Translations under genes and position numbers: made by a program
Origin: Planctomycetota bacterium
GTDB lineage: Bacteria > Planctomycetota > UBA1135 > UBA2386
Length of the DNA stretch: 64,000 nucleotides
Reading direction: 5' to 3'
Assembly (NCBI GenBank): GCA_016794565.1
Contig: JAEUHQ010000082.1
Span: 1-64,000 of the forward strand
Notes under the pieces: generated by a model
What the model was told of the DNA's origin: nothing
The model's database searches: none
What the model saw: the letters and a program-made list of their open reading frames with translations, nothing else
Shown here: piece after piece, positions 1 to 8,983 of the stretch
Position numbering within the stretch: position 1 is the first letter of the stretch
Layout of the letters: each line of letters opens with the position of its first letter

Positions 1-9
1 TCGCGGCGT

Positions 10-1884
10 TCAGGGCCGCACCGTCGGCAGCTCGATCGCGAACACCGTTCGTCCCGCGGCGGACCCGACGAGTCGGATCGAGCCGCCGTGCGCCTCGACG
101 AGGCGGCGGCAGATCGCGAGGCCGAGGCCCGTGCCCGACGACTTGGTCGTGAAGTAGGGTTCGAAGAGTCTGGCTCGAACGGCGTCGGGCACGCCGGGAC
201 CGTCGTCGCGGACCTCGACGACGGCGCGGTCACCGGCGATGGTGGATTCGATTGCCACGACGACGCCCGCTGGAGCGGCCTCGACGGCGTTCTGCACGAG
301 GTTCACGAACACACGCGCCATCGCGTTGCCGTCGATCGCGACGCGCGCGTCGGGCGCGGCACCGATGAACGAGATCGTCACCGGCCTGCCGGCGAAGAGT
401 CCGACGCACTGCTCCCGAAGCTGTGCGAGCCACGGATCGAGCGCGACGACGCTGCGCGCAGCGGCGGCGACACCGGCGAACGCACGGAAGTCGCCGGCGA
501 TGCGATCGAGCGCCTGGGTCTGCTCGAGCACGGTCCGCGCGAGTCGATCGGCGACGGCCTCGGCGCGCGGGTCGTTGTCGGCGCGCGCGCGCTGCAGCAT
601 CTGCGCGGCTAGCCGCATCGGCTGCAGCGGGTTCTTCACTTCATGCGCCACCTGCCGCGCCATCTCGGCCCACGCTTCCGCCCGCTTCAGTGCAACGAGC
701 CGCTCGCGGCCGAGCGCGAGTTCGTTCGCCATCTGGTTGAACGCTCCCGCCAGTTCGCCGAGCTCGGGGCCGCCGCGTGGGGGAACCGATACGGAGAGGT
801 CTCCGCGCGCGACCCGGCGCGTCGCATCCACGAGCGCCCGCACGGGCGACACGATCGTTCGCGACGCGGCGAGTGACCAGAAGACGAGCACGCCGAGCGT
901 CACCAGGATCGCGAGGAGGAGGACACGCTCGAACGCGTCGCTCGCGGCGAACAGTTCGGCCTCGGGGACCATCACACCGACGACGAAGTCGCGGCTGCCG
1001 CGCGTTCCACATGGCGAGTAGCCGACGCGCCACCGAGAACCGTCCGCCGCCGCGAACTCGCCGCGCCCGGTCGCCATGACGTGTTCGAGTTCGACGACGA
1101 GACCCGGCGGCTCGAGGGCACGGCCGTACCACGACCGATCGGTGTGCGCGAGCACGACACCCTGACGCGAGACGAGACAAACGGCGGCCGACGGGAGGTT
1201 CGCGCGGGCCGCGAGCACGTCGCGTGCTTCGTCCAGCACACGCTGCACGCCGGTCCATCGGAGCAGCGCGAACAGGACACCGGGCGGGCCGTCGCGCCGC
1301 GGCACATCGAGCGCGAGCCCGAGGTGATGGCTGGCCGGATCCATCGAGCGGTGGTCCTGCCCGCGGTGCAGGTAGCCCGAGCGTCCCCAGGGCAGGAACA
1401 GGGCACCACGCTCGGACTGTGTGCGCTGGAACCACTCGGTGTCCGCGACATTCGCTGGGATCAACGCCGCGCGCCGCGCGTGCGTGCCGGGATCGAGGCG
1501 CTGGCCGTCGCGCCAGTAGACGACGTCGCCCGCCGGAGCGGCCAGCAGCAGAAGATCGAGGAAGTCGTCGAGCAGTCCCGGCACGAGCTCGATCTGCTCC
1601 CCGAACGCATCGACTTCCTCCGCGAACTCGCGCGAACCAGGAGTCTGCTCGAGCACGCGTCGGGCGATCTCGCGAACGATCGCGCAGGCCTGATCGGTCC
1701 GCTGCAGCAGCGCGTCGATCTGCTGTGCGTGATCGGCGGCGAGCTGCGGCAGGAACACCCGCACGACCTGCTCGTCGATCTGCTCGCGCATGCTGCGCAG
1801 CGAGAACCACCCGTAGCCGAGCAGGGGCAGCACGGCGGACACCACGAGGGTGGCCACGAACCGGCTCGCCAAGGACATTCGCAC
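10..1884 (-). CDS. Membrane sensor histidine kinase (NtrY-like)
   Basis: Inner-membrane sensor kinase of 624 residues that should autophosphorylate on histidine and pass the phosphate to a response regulator, none of which is in the window. A first membrane helix lies at about residues 8-27, followed by a periplasmic sensing region to about 318 (Cache-like, by inference). A second helix is at 320-340 and a HAMP linker at about 341-395. The H-box reads HEVKNPLQP with H414, the N-box is around N528-N532, and the ATP lid motifs are DDGPG (560-564) and GTGLGLA (584-590). The first codon is GTG at 1884; an ATG two codons later (1878) is as likely, because a TAGCAT -10 box sits at 1892-1897. It lies 55 nt downstream of the TPR lipoprotein gene on the same strand. 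Confidence 0.93.
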   Translation of the reverse strand: MRMSLASRFVATLVVSAVLPLLGYGWFSLRSMREQIDEQVVRVFLPQLAADHAQQIDALLQRTDQACAIVREIARRVLEQTPGSREFAEEVDAFGEQIELVPGLLDDFLDLLLLAAPAGDVVYWRDGQRLDPGTHARRAALIPANVADTEWFQRTQSERGALFLPWGRSGYLHRGQDHRSMDPASHHLGLALDVPRRDGPPGVLFALLRWTGVQRVLDEARDVLAARANLPSAAVCLVSRQGVVLAHTDRSWYGRALEPPGLVVELEHVMATGRGEFAAADGSRWRVGYSPCGTRGSRDFVVGVMVPEAELFAASDAFERVLLLAILVTLGVLVFWSLAASRTIVSPVRALVDATRRVARGDLSVSVPPRGGPELGELAGAFNQMANELALGRERLVALKRAEAWAEMARQVAHEVKNPLQPMRLAAQMLQRARADNDPRAEAVADRLARTVLEQTQALDRIAGDFRAFAGVAAAARSVVALDPWLAQLREQCVGLFAGRPVTISFIGAAPDARVAIDGNAMARVFVNLVQNAVEAAPAGVVVAIESTIAGDRAVVEVRDDGPGVPDAVRARLFEPYFTTKSSGTGLGLAICRRLVEAHGGSIRLVGSAAGRTVFAIELPTVRP

Positions 1885-1891
1885 GGCGCGG

Positions 1892-1897
1892 ATGCTA
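1892..1897 (-). promoter_or_regulatory. Putative -10 box TAGCAT before the histidine kinase
   Basis: On the minus strand TAGCAT ends 7 nt before the GTG and 13 nt before the ATG of the kinase, so transcription would begin almost at the start codon. The -35 region is weak. The same hexamer precedes tRNA-Asp and two other genes in this window. Confidence 0.4.
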
Positions 1898-1939
1898 CCT
1901 CTCGCGGCGGAACGTTGACCGCGCGCCGACGGCGCCGCG

Positions 1940-3220
1940 CTACGGCGCCTTGCCTTCGGTTCCGCTCTTCGGGACGACCTTCTCGCGCAGGCGCTTCACC
2001 CGATCCGGCCCGTCCTTCCAGCCGGGATAGAACTGCATCGCGGCTTCGTAGTGCATCAGTGCCGACACCGGGTCGTCGGCCTTCTCCGCGGCTTCTGCCT
2101 TCTCCCATTCCACGGCTGCGCTGTCGACGTCGATGCGAAGGGCCGCGACCCGCCCCTTCTCGTCGACGAGCCCCTCGGGCCACGCCTTCACGATCTCCTC
2201 GAATGCGGCGAGCGCCTCTTCCTTCTTGCCGAGCACCTCGAGATCACGGGCGGCCTGGTATCGCGACTCACCCTCCATGCGGCGCAGCTGCACGATCAGC
2301 TCCGTGATGGCCGTCTTCGCCATCGTCGTGAGCGCGAGAGCCTTGTCGAGGTGATGGCGAGCGACGTCGAACTGCCCCATCCGCATCGCCCGCTGCGCCC
2401 GCTCCGCCAGCGACGAGGCTTCGACCTCGCGTTCCGCGGTCGCGACCAGGTCGTCGACACCGGGAAGCGAAGGGTCGAGCTTGCGCGCGGTGCGGAACTC
2501 GAGCAGCGCCGCGCCGAACTGGTCGCGCGACTGGCAGTCTCGCCCGCGCTCGAGCGCGCGCATCGCGATCTCGCGCTGCGCCTTCTTGCCGATGGTCTCC
2601 GCGTCTTCGCGGCCCGGATCCATCGTCACCGCGAGGTCGGTGTGCCAGCGGACCTCGACGTAGCGGAACTCGGGCAGCTTGCGCACGGCCTCGAGGAACT
2701 GCGCCTGCGCCCGATCCGAGAGCTGCTTCAACGACTCGCGAACCCGCTCGGCACCGTCGATCGCCGGCTCGAATTCGGGGACGACCGAGAGTGCCGCGAG
2801 GTAGGAGCGCATCGCGCCGTGCAGATCCTTGCGCAGCAGCCGTTCGTCGCCTTCCTGCGTCGAACGACCGGCCTTCTTCAGCAGCGCGCGATGCCGCAGG
2901 TCGTCGGCGCCCGGGTAGTCCGGGTCGAGGCCCTTCAGCGTCGCGAGGTCGGTCAGGGCGAGTTCCTCGCGCTCCTCGAAGATGTCCAATCGCGCGCGGC
3001 CGAGAAGAGCCGCCTTGCGGGACGCGGTCCACGCCTGCTCGAACTCCGCCGTCGGAGTGTCGCCGACCGCCATCATCTCCTCGCGCGCACGGTCGAGGAC
3101 CAGGAACGCGCGCTCGGTGTCACCGAGCCGGCTCGCCGTCCGACTCTCTTCGATCGCGGAGTTGTTCGCGCACGCCGAAAGGAACAGCAGTGCGGACAGC
3201 AGGAGGCGCTTGTCGGTCAT
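1940..3220 (-). CDS. TPR-like repeat lipoprotein
   Basis: Putative lipoprotein of 426 residues anchored in a membrane and facing the periplasm. Starting at ATG 3220 gives a textbook lipoprotein signal, MTDKRLLLSALLFLSAC, with C17 as the lipidated cysteine; the upstream open frame looks non-coding. The rest is alpha-helical with several tetratricopeptide-like units, for example around residues 225-260 and 330-365, where A, L and Y recur at TPR spacing. The C-terminus is rich in lysine and glutamate. It is upstream of the sensor kinase in the same direction, so the two may be co-transcribed. The exact function cannot be told; TPR lipoproteins usually act as protein-protein scaffolds in the envelope. 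Confidence 0.85.
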   Translation of the reverse strand: MTDKRLLLSALLFLSACANNSAIEESRTASRLGDTERAFLVLDRAREEMMAVGDTPTAEFEQAWTASRKAALLGRARLDIFEEREELALTDLATLKGLDPDYPGADDLRHRALLKKAGRSTQEGDERLLRKDLHGAMRSYLAALSVVPEFEPAIDGAERVRESLKQLSDRAQAQFLEAVRKLPEFRYVEVRWHTDLAVTMDPGREDAETIGKKAQREIAMRALERGRDCQSRDQFGAALLEFRTARKLDPSLPGVDDLVATAEREVEASSLAERAQRAMRMGQFDVARHHLDKALALTTMAKTAITELIVQLRRMEGESRYQAARDLEVLGKKEEALAAFEEIVKAWPEGLVDEKGRVAALRIDVDSAAVEWEKAEAAEKADDPVSALMHYEAAMQFYPGWKDGPDRVKRLREKVVPKSGTEGKAP

Positions 3221-3503
3221 GGGATCGCGGCGGTGGCCGGGCCAACGGGGGGCGCCGGAATGCCCGGCGCCCTGAGACTGACCTGGGCGGCCCATCTTCC
3301 CGCCGCCGAACACGATGTCCACAGCTTCGGCTCGCGGGTTCGTGGCGTCGGCCCTCGTGTGCATGTCGGGGCCGGCCGACGTCGGTCCGGCAGCTTCGGT
3401 GAAGTGCGCCGGGATCCCGCTGCCGGTCCGATCGACAGTCCGCCGCGATCTGGCTCGAAATGCCTCAACCCGGGACGCATCGCCGTTCGATGTGGGGGCC
3501 GTG

Positions 3504-4220
3504 ATGGAACAGAAAGGCGATATCACGGACGCCTTCGACGACGACTCCTTGCGCGACTCGATCGCGAAGGCGGACCAGACCGGCGTCTGGCGCGAGGCGA
3601 CGGGCACGTTCACCGACCCGAAGCTCGAAGGGATCCGGAAGCAGCTCGCGGAGCCCGAACGCCTGGACTACGCCGAACGCCGACGACGCGACCTGCAGCG
3701 CGCCGCACTCGCGAAGGCGGCGCCCGCGACCCGGGCCGTGTCGCCCGAGCCGGCGTTCGACTGGCGCGAAACGGTCGTCGCGACGCAGACGCCGCCGCCC
3801 CCGACGCCCAACGAAGTGCTCTCGCAACTGCAGGATCGCGTGTCCGGCAACGGGCCGTCGGCCTTGCCGCCCGAGATCGACCACCCGCTGCTGGGCCTCG
3901 TGCGCCCCGTGCTGTCGGGGTTCTCGGTGTTCCTGCCCATCTCCGTGACGACGATGGTCTTCGTCGGCGCACGCTTCGACCTGCCGGTCCGCGGCCTGGT
4001 CGCCAGCATCGGGGCGGGCATCGCGTGGCACGAGTTCCACGCGGGCCGCTTCCGCGCGCCCCTGATCGGCCTCGCGGTCTACCTTCTGGCGTTCCTGACG
4101 ACGCCGGGGCCGTGGGGCAACCGCGAGATCCTCGCGTGCATGGTCGGCTTCGTGATGACCCTGCTCGGTTCGGGCCTCGTCGGCTTTCTCCGCGAGCGGG
4201 ATGCCGGCGGGTCCGCCTGA
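3504..4220 (+). CDS. Hypothetical membrane protein with disordered N-terminus
   Basis: Protein of 238 residues of unknown function. The first 120 or so residues are charged, then Pro/Thr-rich, and look cytoplasmic and partly disordered. The C-terminal half has about four hydrophobic segments: roughly residues 133-155, 165-180, 185-205 and 210-232. ATG 3504 is chosen because coding-like sequence begins there and a G-rich stretch precedes it; GTG 3501 is directly adjacent and equally possible. It is divergent from the TPR lipoprotein and convergent with the Ser/Thr kinase. I do not recognise the family. Confidence 0.75.
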   Translation: MEQKGDITDAFDDDSLRDSIAKADQTGVWREATGTFTDPKLEGIRKQLAEPERLDYAERRRRDLQRAALAKAAPATRAVSPEPAFDWRETVVATQTPPPPTPNEVLSQLQDRVSGNGPSALPPEIDHPLLGLVRPVLSGFSVFLPISVTTMVFVGARFDLPVRGLVASIGAGIAWHEFHAGRFRAPLIGLAVYLLAFLTTPGPWGNREILACMVGFVMTLLGSGLVGFLRERDAGGSA

Positions 4221-4224
4221 AGGA

Positions 4225-4255
4225 ACGAACGCGAGCGCGCTGCCGCGCCGTTCGT
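4225..4255. terminator. Hairpin between convergent genes
   Basis: ACGAACG at 4225-4231 pairs perfectly with CGTTCGT at 4249-4255, with a GC-rich 17-nt loop. It lies in the 39-nt gap between the convergent membrane-protein and kinase genes, where a shared terminator would be expected. There is no T-tract, so this is tentative. Confidence 0.3.
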
Positions 4256-4259
4256 GGCG

Positions 4260-5189
4260 TCAGGCCTTGCTGATGAACGCTTCGAGGTCGCCCTTCAGCT
4301 CCTCGAGTCCGTACGTCGGCACCGTGATGCAGCGGTAGATGATGCGCTCGAGTTCGGGCGGCGTCTTCGGGTTCAGCACGTGCGGCGGGCTGTAGCTGAA
4401 GAAGTAGCTCAGCGAGAGTCGCTGCGTCTCGCCTCCCTTCTGCTGCCCCGCGAACTCCCACGGCACTTCGTCGAACGGCAGCGTGCCCGTCAGGATCTCG
4501 TAGATCATGATGCCGGTCGCCATCACGTCCGCCTTGCTGTCCGTGAGCAGGAGCGGGTTGTAGTGCGGCGTCGCGGTACCCATGCGCCCGTCTGGCAGAC
4601 GCATCGCGGGGTCCAGCAGCACGACCTTGCCGCTCGGCTTCACGATGACGTTCTCGGGCTTCAGGTCGCCGTGGTACTCCATCGTGCCGGCGGCCTTCGT
4701 CGCGATCAGCGCACGCACGATCGCGAGGAACCAGTTGAGGTGGATGCCTTCGAGGCTGCGGATCTTCTCGCGCAGCGTCTTGCCCCGGACGTACTCGAGC
4801 ACGAGCACCGGGTTGCCGTCGATCATGAGGCGATCGATCAGCGTGACGACGTTCTCGTGCTGGCAGTTCGACAGCAGGTCGCCTTCGGCGCGCAGCATGG
4901 CGTGCACTTCCTGTTCGTCGAACAGGTCGATGCGCACGCCCCGCGGCTCGAAGAACACGCCGTCCGCCGGCAGTTCGTCCGGGCTGATGCCCTCCGGCGT
5001 GCGCCGTGACGTGACCTCGAGGAGGCGCGTCACCTGGCGGCCGCCGCCGGCGGAGGCACCGACCTTGAGCGCCACCTTGTTCCCGGACTCCTCGTGTTGC
5101 GCGAGGAACACGGAGGCGAAGCCTCCGCGCCCCAGGAAACGGGTGATCCGGTAGCCCGATACCACCTCACCGACGGCAAGCTTCATCAT
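4260..5189 (-). CDS. Serine/threonine protein kinase (Hanks type)
   Basis: Compact eukaryotic-like kinase of 309 residues with little beyond the catalytic domain and no membrane helix, so probably cytoplasmic. The glycine loop is LGRGGFASV (19-27), the ATP lysine K42 in VALKV, and the catalytic loop HGDLKPEN (173-180) with D175 and N180. The magnesium-binding motif reads DPA (193-195) instead of DFG. The C-lobe follows with ATGIMIYEILTG. ATG 5189 or the adjacent ATG 5186 is the start; upstream reading is non-coding. A GAGGAG-GGT-CTCCTC hairpin at 5214-5228 lies in the leader. HGD in place of HRD and DPA in place of DFG point to an atypical subfamily, but the catalytic aspartates are kept and activity is plausible. 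Confidence 0.9.
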   Translation of the reverse strand: MMKLAVGEVVSGYRITRFLGRGGFASVFLAQHEESGNKVALKVGASAGGGRQVTRLLEVTSRRTPEGISPDELPADGVFFEPRGVRIDLFDEQEVHAMLRAEGDLLSNCQHENVVTLIDRLMIDGNPVLVLEYVRGKTLREKIRSLEGIHLNWFLAIVRALIATKAAGTMEYHGDLKPENVIVKPSGKVVLLDPAMRLPDGRMGTATPHYNPLLLTDSKADVMATGIMIYEILTGTLPFDEVPWEFAGQQKGGETQRLSLSYFFSYSPPHVLNPKTPPELERIIYRCITVPTYGLEELKGDLEAFISKA

Positions 5190-5301
5190 CCGCTGTCTGT
5201 CCCGGTTGCACGCGAGGAGGGTCTCCTCCCCGCGCCACTCTTTTCGGTATCCCCTTTCTGCGAGTTGAGTTAGGACAAACTCCGACGACCTCGGGACGGT
5301 G

Positions 5302-5895
5302 CTAACGGGGGTTCGCGACCAGCGCGACCTCGCAGCTCGCGAACGGTGTCCGCGCGACCCGCTCGCCGCGTCTCTGCTCGACGAACCAGTGGAAGGTCCC
5401 CGCCTCCGCGAGGCGCTCGCGGACCGCCGCGTCGGGGTGCCACTCGGCCGCCGCGATGCCATCGACCCGCAGCAGCTCCGCGTACGACGCGTCGCAGACG
5501 ACCACGGCGAACGGCACGCGATCCGCCGGCGCGCTCCACGAAAATCGGTCGGGAACGGCGGTGATGCAGCCGTCGGGAGAAAGTGGGCCCGCGGGCAAAG
5601 GCCAGGACGCTGGTGGTGCCGATGAAACCCCGCCAACATGCCGTGCTATCGGATGGACCGAACCGAACGGATGCAGCGCCGCTGCCACGGCGATCGCGAT
5701 CATCGAGATCCCGAACAGCCGTGGCCAGAGGGGCCGCGGGCGCATCGCACGCACGCGCATCGCCGTCGCCTTCGCCTCGGCGCTGACGACGCGCCATGGA
5801 CGACGGAGATTGCGTCCGTCGGGTCCGACGAGTCGGCCGGGCCCCGCATCGGGCTCCAGGTAGCGGTGTGCGCCGAACAGACCCCACTTCGCCAT
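5302..5895 (-). CDS. Hypothetical single-pass membrane protein
   Basis: About 197 residues. A basic cytoplasmic N-terminus of some 50 residues is followed by one membrane helix (FGISMIAIAVAAAL, about 61-75). A periplasmic domain follows whose pattern (FSWSAPADRVPFAVVVCDA, then a FHWFVE strand) resembles a fibronectin-type beta-sandwich. It is upstream of the Ser/Thr kinase on the same strand. If ATG 5895 is the start, it is only 6 nt from the divergent ATG 5902, which leaves no promoter; starts at ATG 5760 or 5745 would keep the helix and ease the conflict. Family not recognised; a sensory or anti-sigma-like role would be a guess. Confidence 0.6.
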   Translation of the reverse strand: MAKWGLFGAHRYLEPDAGPGRLVGPDGRNLRRPWRVVSAEAKATAMRVRAMRPRPLWPRLFGISMIAIAVAAALHPFGSVHPIARHVGGVSSAPPASWPLPAGPLSPDGCITAVPDRFSWSAPADRVPFAVVVCDASYAELLRVDGIAAAEWHPDAAVRERLAEAGTFHWFVEQRRGERVARTPFASCEVALVANPR

Positions 5896-5901
5896 GAACC
5901 G

Positions 5902-7677
5902 ATGATCGGAACGACCCGCCGCCGGCAAGAGCCCTTTCCCATCGCGCTTCTGTTCGCCCTGCTGGCTGCCTGCGGCGGCGGCGGCGGCGGTGGCGCCAAC
6001 GTGCCGCCGACCATCGTGAGCGCCGCCTACGTGGGAGCCGGCACACCGGTGGCCGGCGAAGAGCTGCTGCTGTTCTTCTCCGAAGACGTCCAGGTCGCGG
6101 GCCCGATCCTGGACGATCTGGACGTCGCGCTGTCGGCGAGTGCGACACTCGGGGCGGTGGCGACGGCGCCGGTGCAGCTCACGAGCCGAGCGATCGCGGT
6201 GACGTTGGGCGCGGGAGTAGTCCTGACCCCCGACACGACGTCGGTCGCGCTCGCACCGGCCAACGACGCCGTGCGCGACACGGCGGGTGCCCTCGGGACC
6301 GGGGGCGCGGCCGTGGTGATCGGGCGCAGCGACGGCCAGAGCCCGACCCTGACGCGCGTCACGGTGTCCGGGATCGACAGCGAGTTGAACGGCACGGGTC
6401 CGGCCGGCGGTCTCCTGCAGGTGCCGCCGAGCGGCTGGTGGTTCGACCTCGTCTTCTCCGACAACGTCGGCGTGAACGTCGCGCGCACGCGGGTGACCGC
6501 GACCGTCGACGTCGCGACGTCCGCCGGCGTGCAGCCCGCCGGCACCGACCTCGCTCCGTTCCTCACGCTCGTGTCGTCCACCACGACGACCGCACGCTTC
6601 CTCGTCCCGGCGACGACGACCTTCCCGGCTGCACCGGTCACCGTCTCGGGCCAGGTCGTCGACTTCGGCGGCCTCTCGTCCGCGGCCGCGTCGCTGCCGC
6701 TGACGGTGCGCGCGTTCACGAACGACGTGCGCCCGTTCGAGACGGACACGAACCCGCAGCAGGTCTGGTTCCTCGACTTCACGCGCGACATCGAGGCGTT
6801 CACGACCAGCGCGATCGCGGGCGGCGTCGCGGTGAACGTCGTCAACGCGTCGAACGCTCGCAGCGACTTCGAGGACATCCTGCACGTGCTCGGCCTACTG
6901 TCCGCGACGCCCATCGCGAACGTGTCCGGCACCCAGAGCAGCAACGATCTCGCGGCGGCCAACGTGAAGGACCAGATCCTCGCCAATCTCGCGAGCCTCT
7001 ATTCGGGCGCGAACGTCATGTTCACGCTGACGCAGCCGTCGGGAACGTTCGGCGGCTCGTCGAGCGTGGCCTACGCTTCGCTCGGGTTCTCGCGCATCAG
7101 CATCGCCGGCTCGGCGTCGTCCGCGGGAGTGCTCGGCGTCGCGATCTTCGACCCATCGAACGCCACGCAGAACGACGACACCAAGACCGACTTCTCCGGC
7201 GTGCGGCTCGGCGTCTTCCTGCACACGATCGTGAACAGCGGCCTCGGCCCACCCGCGTCGAGCGCGTTCCGGATGACGTTCTCCGCGTTCACGCCTTCGC
7301 TCGGCGGCACGCCGATCGGCAACGACGCGCAGGACGGGCAGCGCCTGCTGCATGCACTCGTGGACTCGCGCACCAACGCGATCGACGCCGCATTCGAAGA
7401 CCTCGGGCGCTTCATCGCGGTCGTGACGGCGCACGAGTGCGGTCACTCCATGGGACTCGTGCGCAACGGCGCGATGCCCACCGGCCTCTACGGCAACGAC
7501 GCCACGAACTTCCCCGGCTCGCAGGACGGCCACATCCGCACGGCGGCGCTCTTCCCCATCGGCGCCACGAACGTGATGAGCCCGTCCCTCTCGTACAGCA
7601 GCGCGATCAACGCATCGACCGCGTTCAACACCCTCAACCTGGCCTACCTGCGCGAGCAGGTGTTCTACGGAAACTGA
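5902..7677 (+). CDS. Secreted lipoprotein zinc metalloprotease (metzincin-like)
   Basis: Lipoprotein of 591 residues. The signal ends in LLAAC followed by seven glycines. The next 290 or so residues are beta-rich and look like two Ig-like domains (Big_5-type SVAL/VTV strands). The C-terminal part is the catalytic domain: HECGH with H511, E512 and H515, followed by SMGL, and a later NVMSPSLSY that can serve as the Met-turn. Metzincins normally have a third ligand at HExxHxxGxxH; here that position is not histidine, so the third ligand must come from elsewhere (an HIR sequence lies about 30 residues on) or the site is altered. ATG 5902 gives the lipoprotein signal. The next gene starts one base after the stop. 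Confidence 0.82.
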   Translation: MIGTTRRRQEPFPIALLFALLAACGGGGGGGANVPPTIVSAAYVGAGTPVAGEELLLFFSEDVQVAGPILDDLDVALSASATLGAVATAPVQLTSRAIAVTLGAGVVLTPDTTSVALAPANDAVRDTAGALGTGGAAVVIGRSDGQSPTLTRVTVSGIDSELNGTGPAGGLLQVPPSGWWFDLVFSDNVGVNVARTRVTATVDVATSAGVQPAGTDLAPFLTLVSSTTTTARFLVPATTTFPAAPVTVSGQVVDFGGLSSAAASLPLTVRAFTNDVRPFETDTNPQQVWFLDFTRDIEAFTTSAIAGGVAVNVVNASNARSDFEDILHVLGLLSATPIANVSGTQSSNDLAAANVKDQILANLASLYSGANVMFTLTQPSGTFGGSSSVAYASLGFSRISIAGSASSAGVLGVAIFDPSNATQNDDTKTDFSGVRLGVFLHTIVNSGLGPPASSAFRMTFSAFTPSLGGTPIGNDAQDGQRLLHALVDSRTNAIDAAFEDLGRFIAVVTAHECGHSMGLVRNGAMPTGLYGNDATNFPGSQDGHIRTAALFPIGATNVMSPSLSYSSAINASTAFNTLNLAYLREQVFYGN

Positions 7678-7678
7678 C

Positions 7679-8647
7679 ATGGTCCTGCTCCGCCTGCTCG
7701 CGACATCGCTCCTCTTCGCCTGCCTCCTCCCCGCCCAGGACCTTCGTCGCGGTCTCGTCGACGCCGACTTCGTCGCCGTCGCGCGGGCGATCGGCAAGAA
7801 AGAACACGACGCGGACCTCGTGCTCCATCGCCTGCAGGTGATCCGCCGGATCCGCGGCGACGAGGCGCAGACGGTGACCGTGCTCGACTGGCCGAACCTC
7901 GCGCTGCACGCGCGACCGATGATCCGGCAGTCGCGCCTCTACTGCCTTCAGGACGCCTCCGCGCAGGCGACGCGGCTCGGTCTGCCCGCGGCCGACGGCC
8001 CGTACTTCAAGATGGTCGGCTGGAGCGGCAGCAACCCTCTCGTCGGCGAGAACGTCGAAGGCGATCCGAACGTGCAGTTCGCCGCCCTGCTCGCCCGCAG
8101 CGAAGCGGGCACCCCGCCGACCGAGACCGCCGCGGACCTGTGTTCGATCGCGCTTCTCGGCGCGCCTGGGCTGCGCACCGAAGCAGCGCGGTTCCTCGCG
8201 GAGCGCCCGACACTGCGCGCCAAGATCACCGAACTGCAGTGGAGCCGCATCCTGACGCGCACCAGCGGCGAGATCGACGACGTGGCGCACAAGATCGCGC
8301 TGGCGGAGCTGTGCGCCGAACAGGGCCTCCCTGGCCTGCTCGACTCGCTCGCAGTGTCGCTGGGCCAGGTGCAGGATGCCGAGTACGCGCGCACCGTGGG
8401 CCGCATCGGCGCTCTTTTGCACGGTGAAGATGCGACGACGAAGCTCGAGGAGCGTCTGCGGCTCGCGGGCCAGGAGAAGGACCGCGCCGCGCTGCTCCTG
8501 GCGATCGGCGCCACCAACACGTCGTCGGCCCTCGAAGCGTTGCTGCGCATCGACTCCGCGAGCGGCGGCAAGGATGCCGCGGTCGAGGCAGCGCTGCGCG
8601 AGCATCGTTCGCCGCGGGCGAAAGAGGCGGTGGCCCGGCGGAAGTGA
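7679..8647 (+). CDS. Secreted hypothetical protein with helical repeats
   Basis: Exported protein of 322 residues with a signal peptide ending near LLPAQ (residue 20). An N-terminal domain of about 110 residues (ADFVAVARAIGKKEHD, VTVLDW) is mixed alpha/beta. The remaining 200 residues are alternating helices with Leu/Ala spacing that suggests HEAT-like or ARM-like repeats. The ATG overlaps the intergenic base after the protease stop (TGA C ATG), so the two are translated together and the protein may assist or restrain that protease. Family not recognised. Confidence 0.78.
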   Translation: MVLLRLLATSLLFACLLPAQDLRRGLVDADFVAVARAIGKKEHDADLVLHRLQVIRRIRGDEAQTVTVLDWPNLALHARPMIRQSRLYCLQDASAQATRLGLPAADGPYFKMVGWSGSNPLVGENVEGDPNVQFAALLARSEAGTPPTETAADLCSIALLGAPGLRTEAARFLAERPTLRAKITELQWSRILTRTSGEIDDVAHKIALAELCAEQGLPGLLDSLAVSLGQVQDAEYARTVGRIGALLHGEDATTKLEERLRLAGQEKDRAALLLAIGATNTSSALEALLRIDSASGGKDAAVEAALREHRSPRAKEAVARRK

Positions 8648-8983
8648 AAACACTGCCTTCCGCGCGGACCACCGACGGGAGTCACTCCCGAAGAGTCACG
8701 CCGACAAGGATGCGTGCGGTCGCGGCGAAGACGAGACGAGGTGGGCTCCGCAGGCAAGCGAGCACGGGACGAGAGGAGCAGGGAGATCCGGAGGAGACTG
8801 CACCTGCCGCAACCGCACGCGCCGATTCGACGCGCGCGACGGGCCGACGGGTTCCGCCCGACAATGCAGAATCGCCGCACGACCAGAACCGAATGCCGGC
8901 GCGCGAGCGATTGACCCCGGATCACTTACGGCGGATCGACAACGTGGCGCCGGCGCGCGCGCAACACGCCTCCCGGGGGCAGA
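8648..8983. other. Gene-free stretch between convergent genes
   Basis: 336 bases between the convergent repeat-protein and lipoprotein-like genes. I see no convincing reading frame or RNA. The only structure is a CGGGAG-TCA-CTCCCG hairpin at 8676-8690, a few tens of bases after the plus-strand stop. Confidence 0.5.
8676..8690 (+). terminator. Possible terminator hairpin
   Basis: Perfect 6-bp stem with a 3-nt loop, 29 nt after the stop of the helical-repeat gene. No T-run follows, so it may only protect the 3' end or be chance. Confidence 0.3.

Noticed and set aside
88-1079. Long plus-strand open frames over the histidine kinase
   Set aside because: Arg/Ala-rich shadows produced by high GC; the minus-strand kinase has clear motifs.
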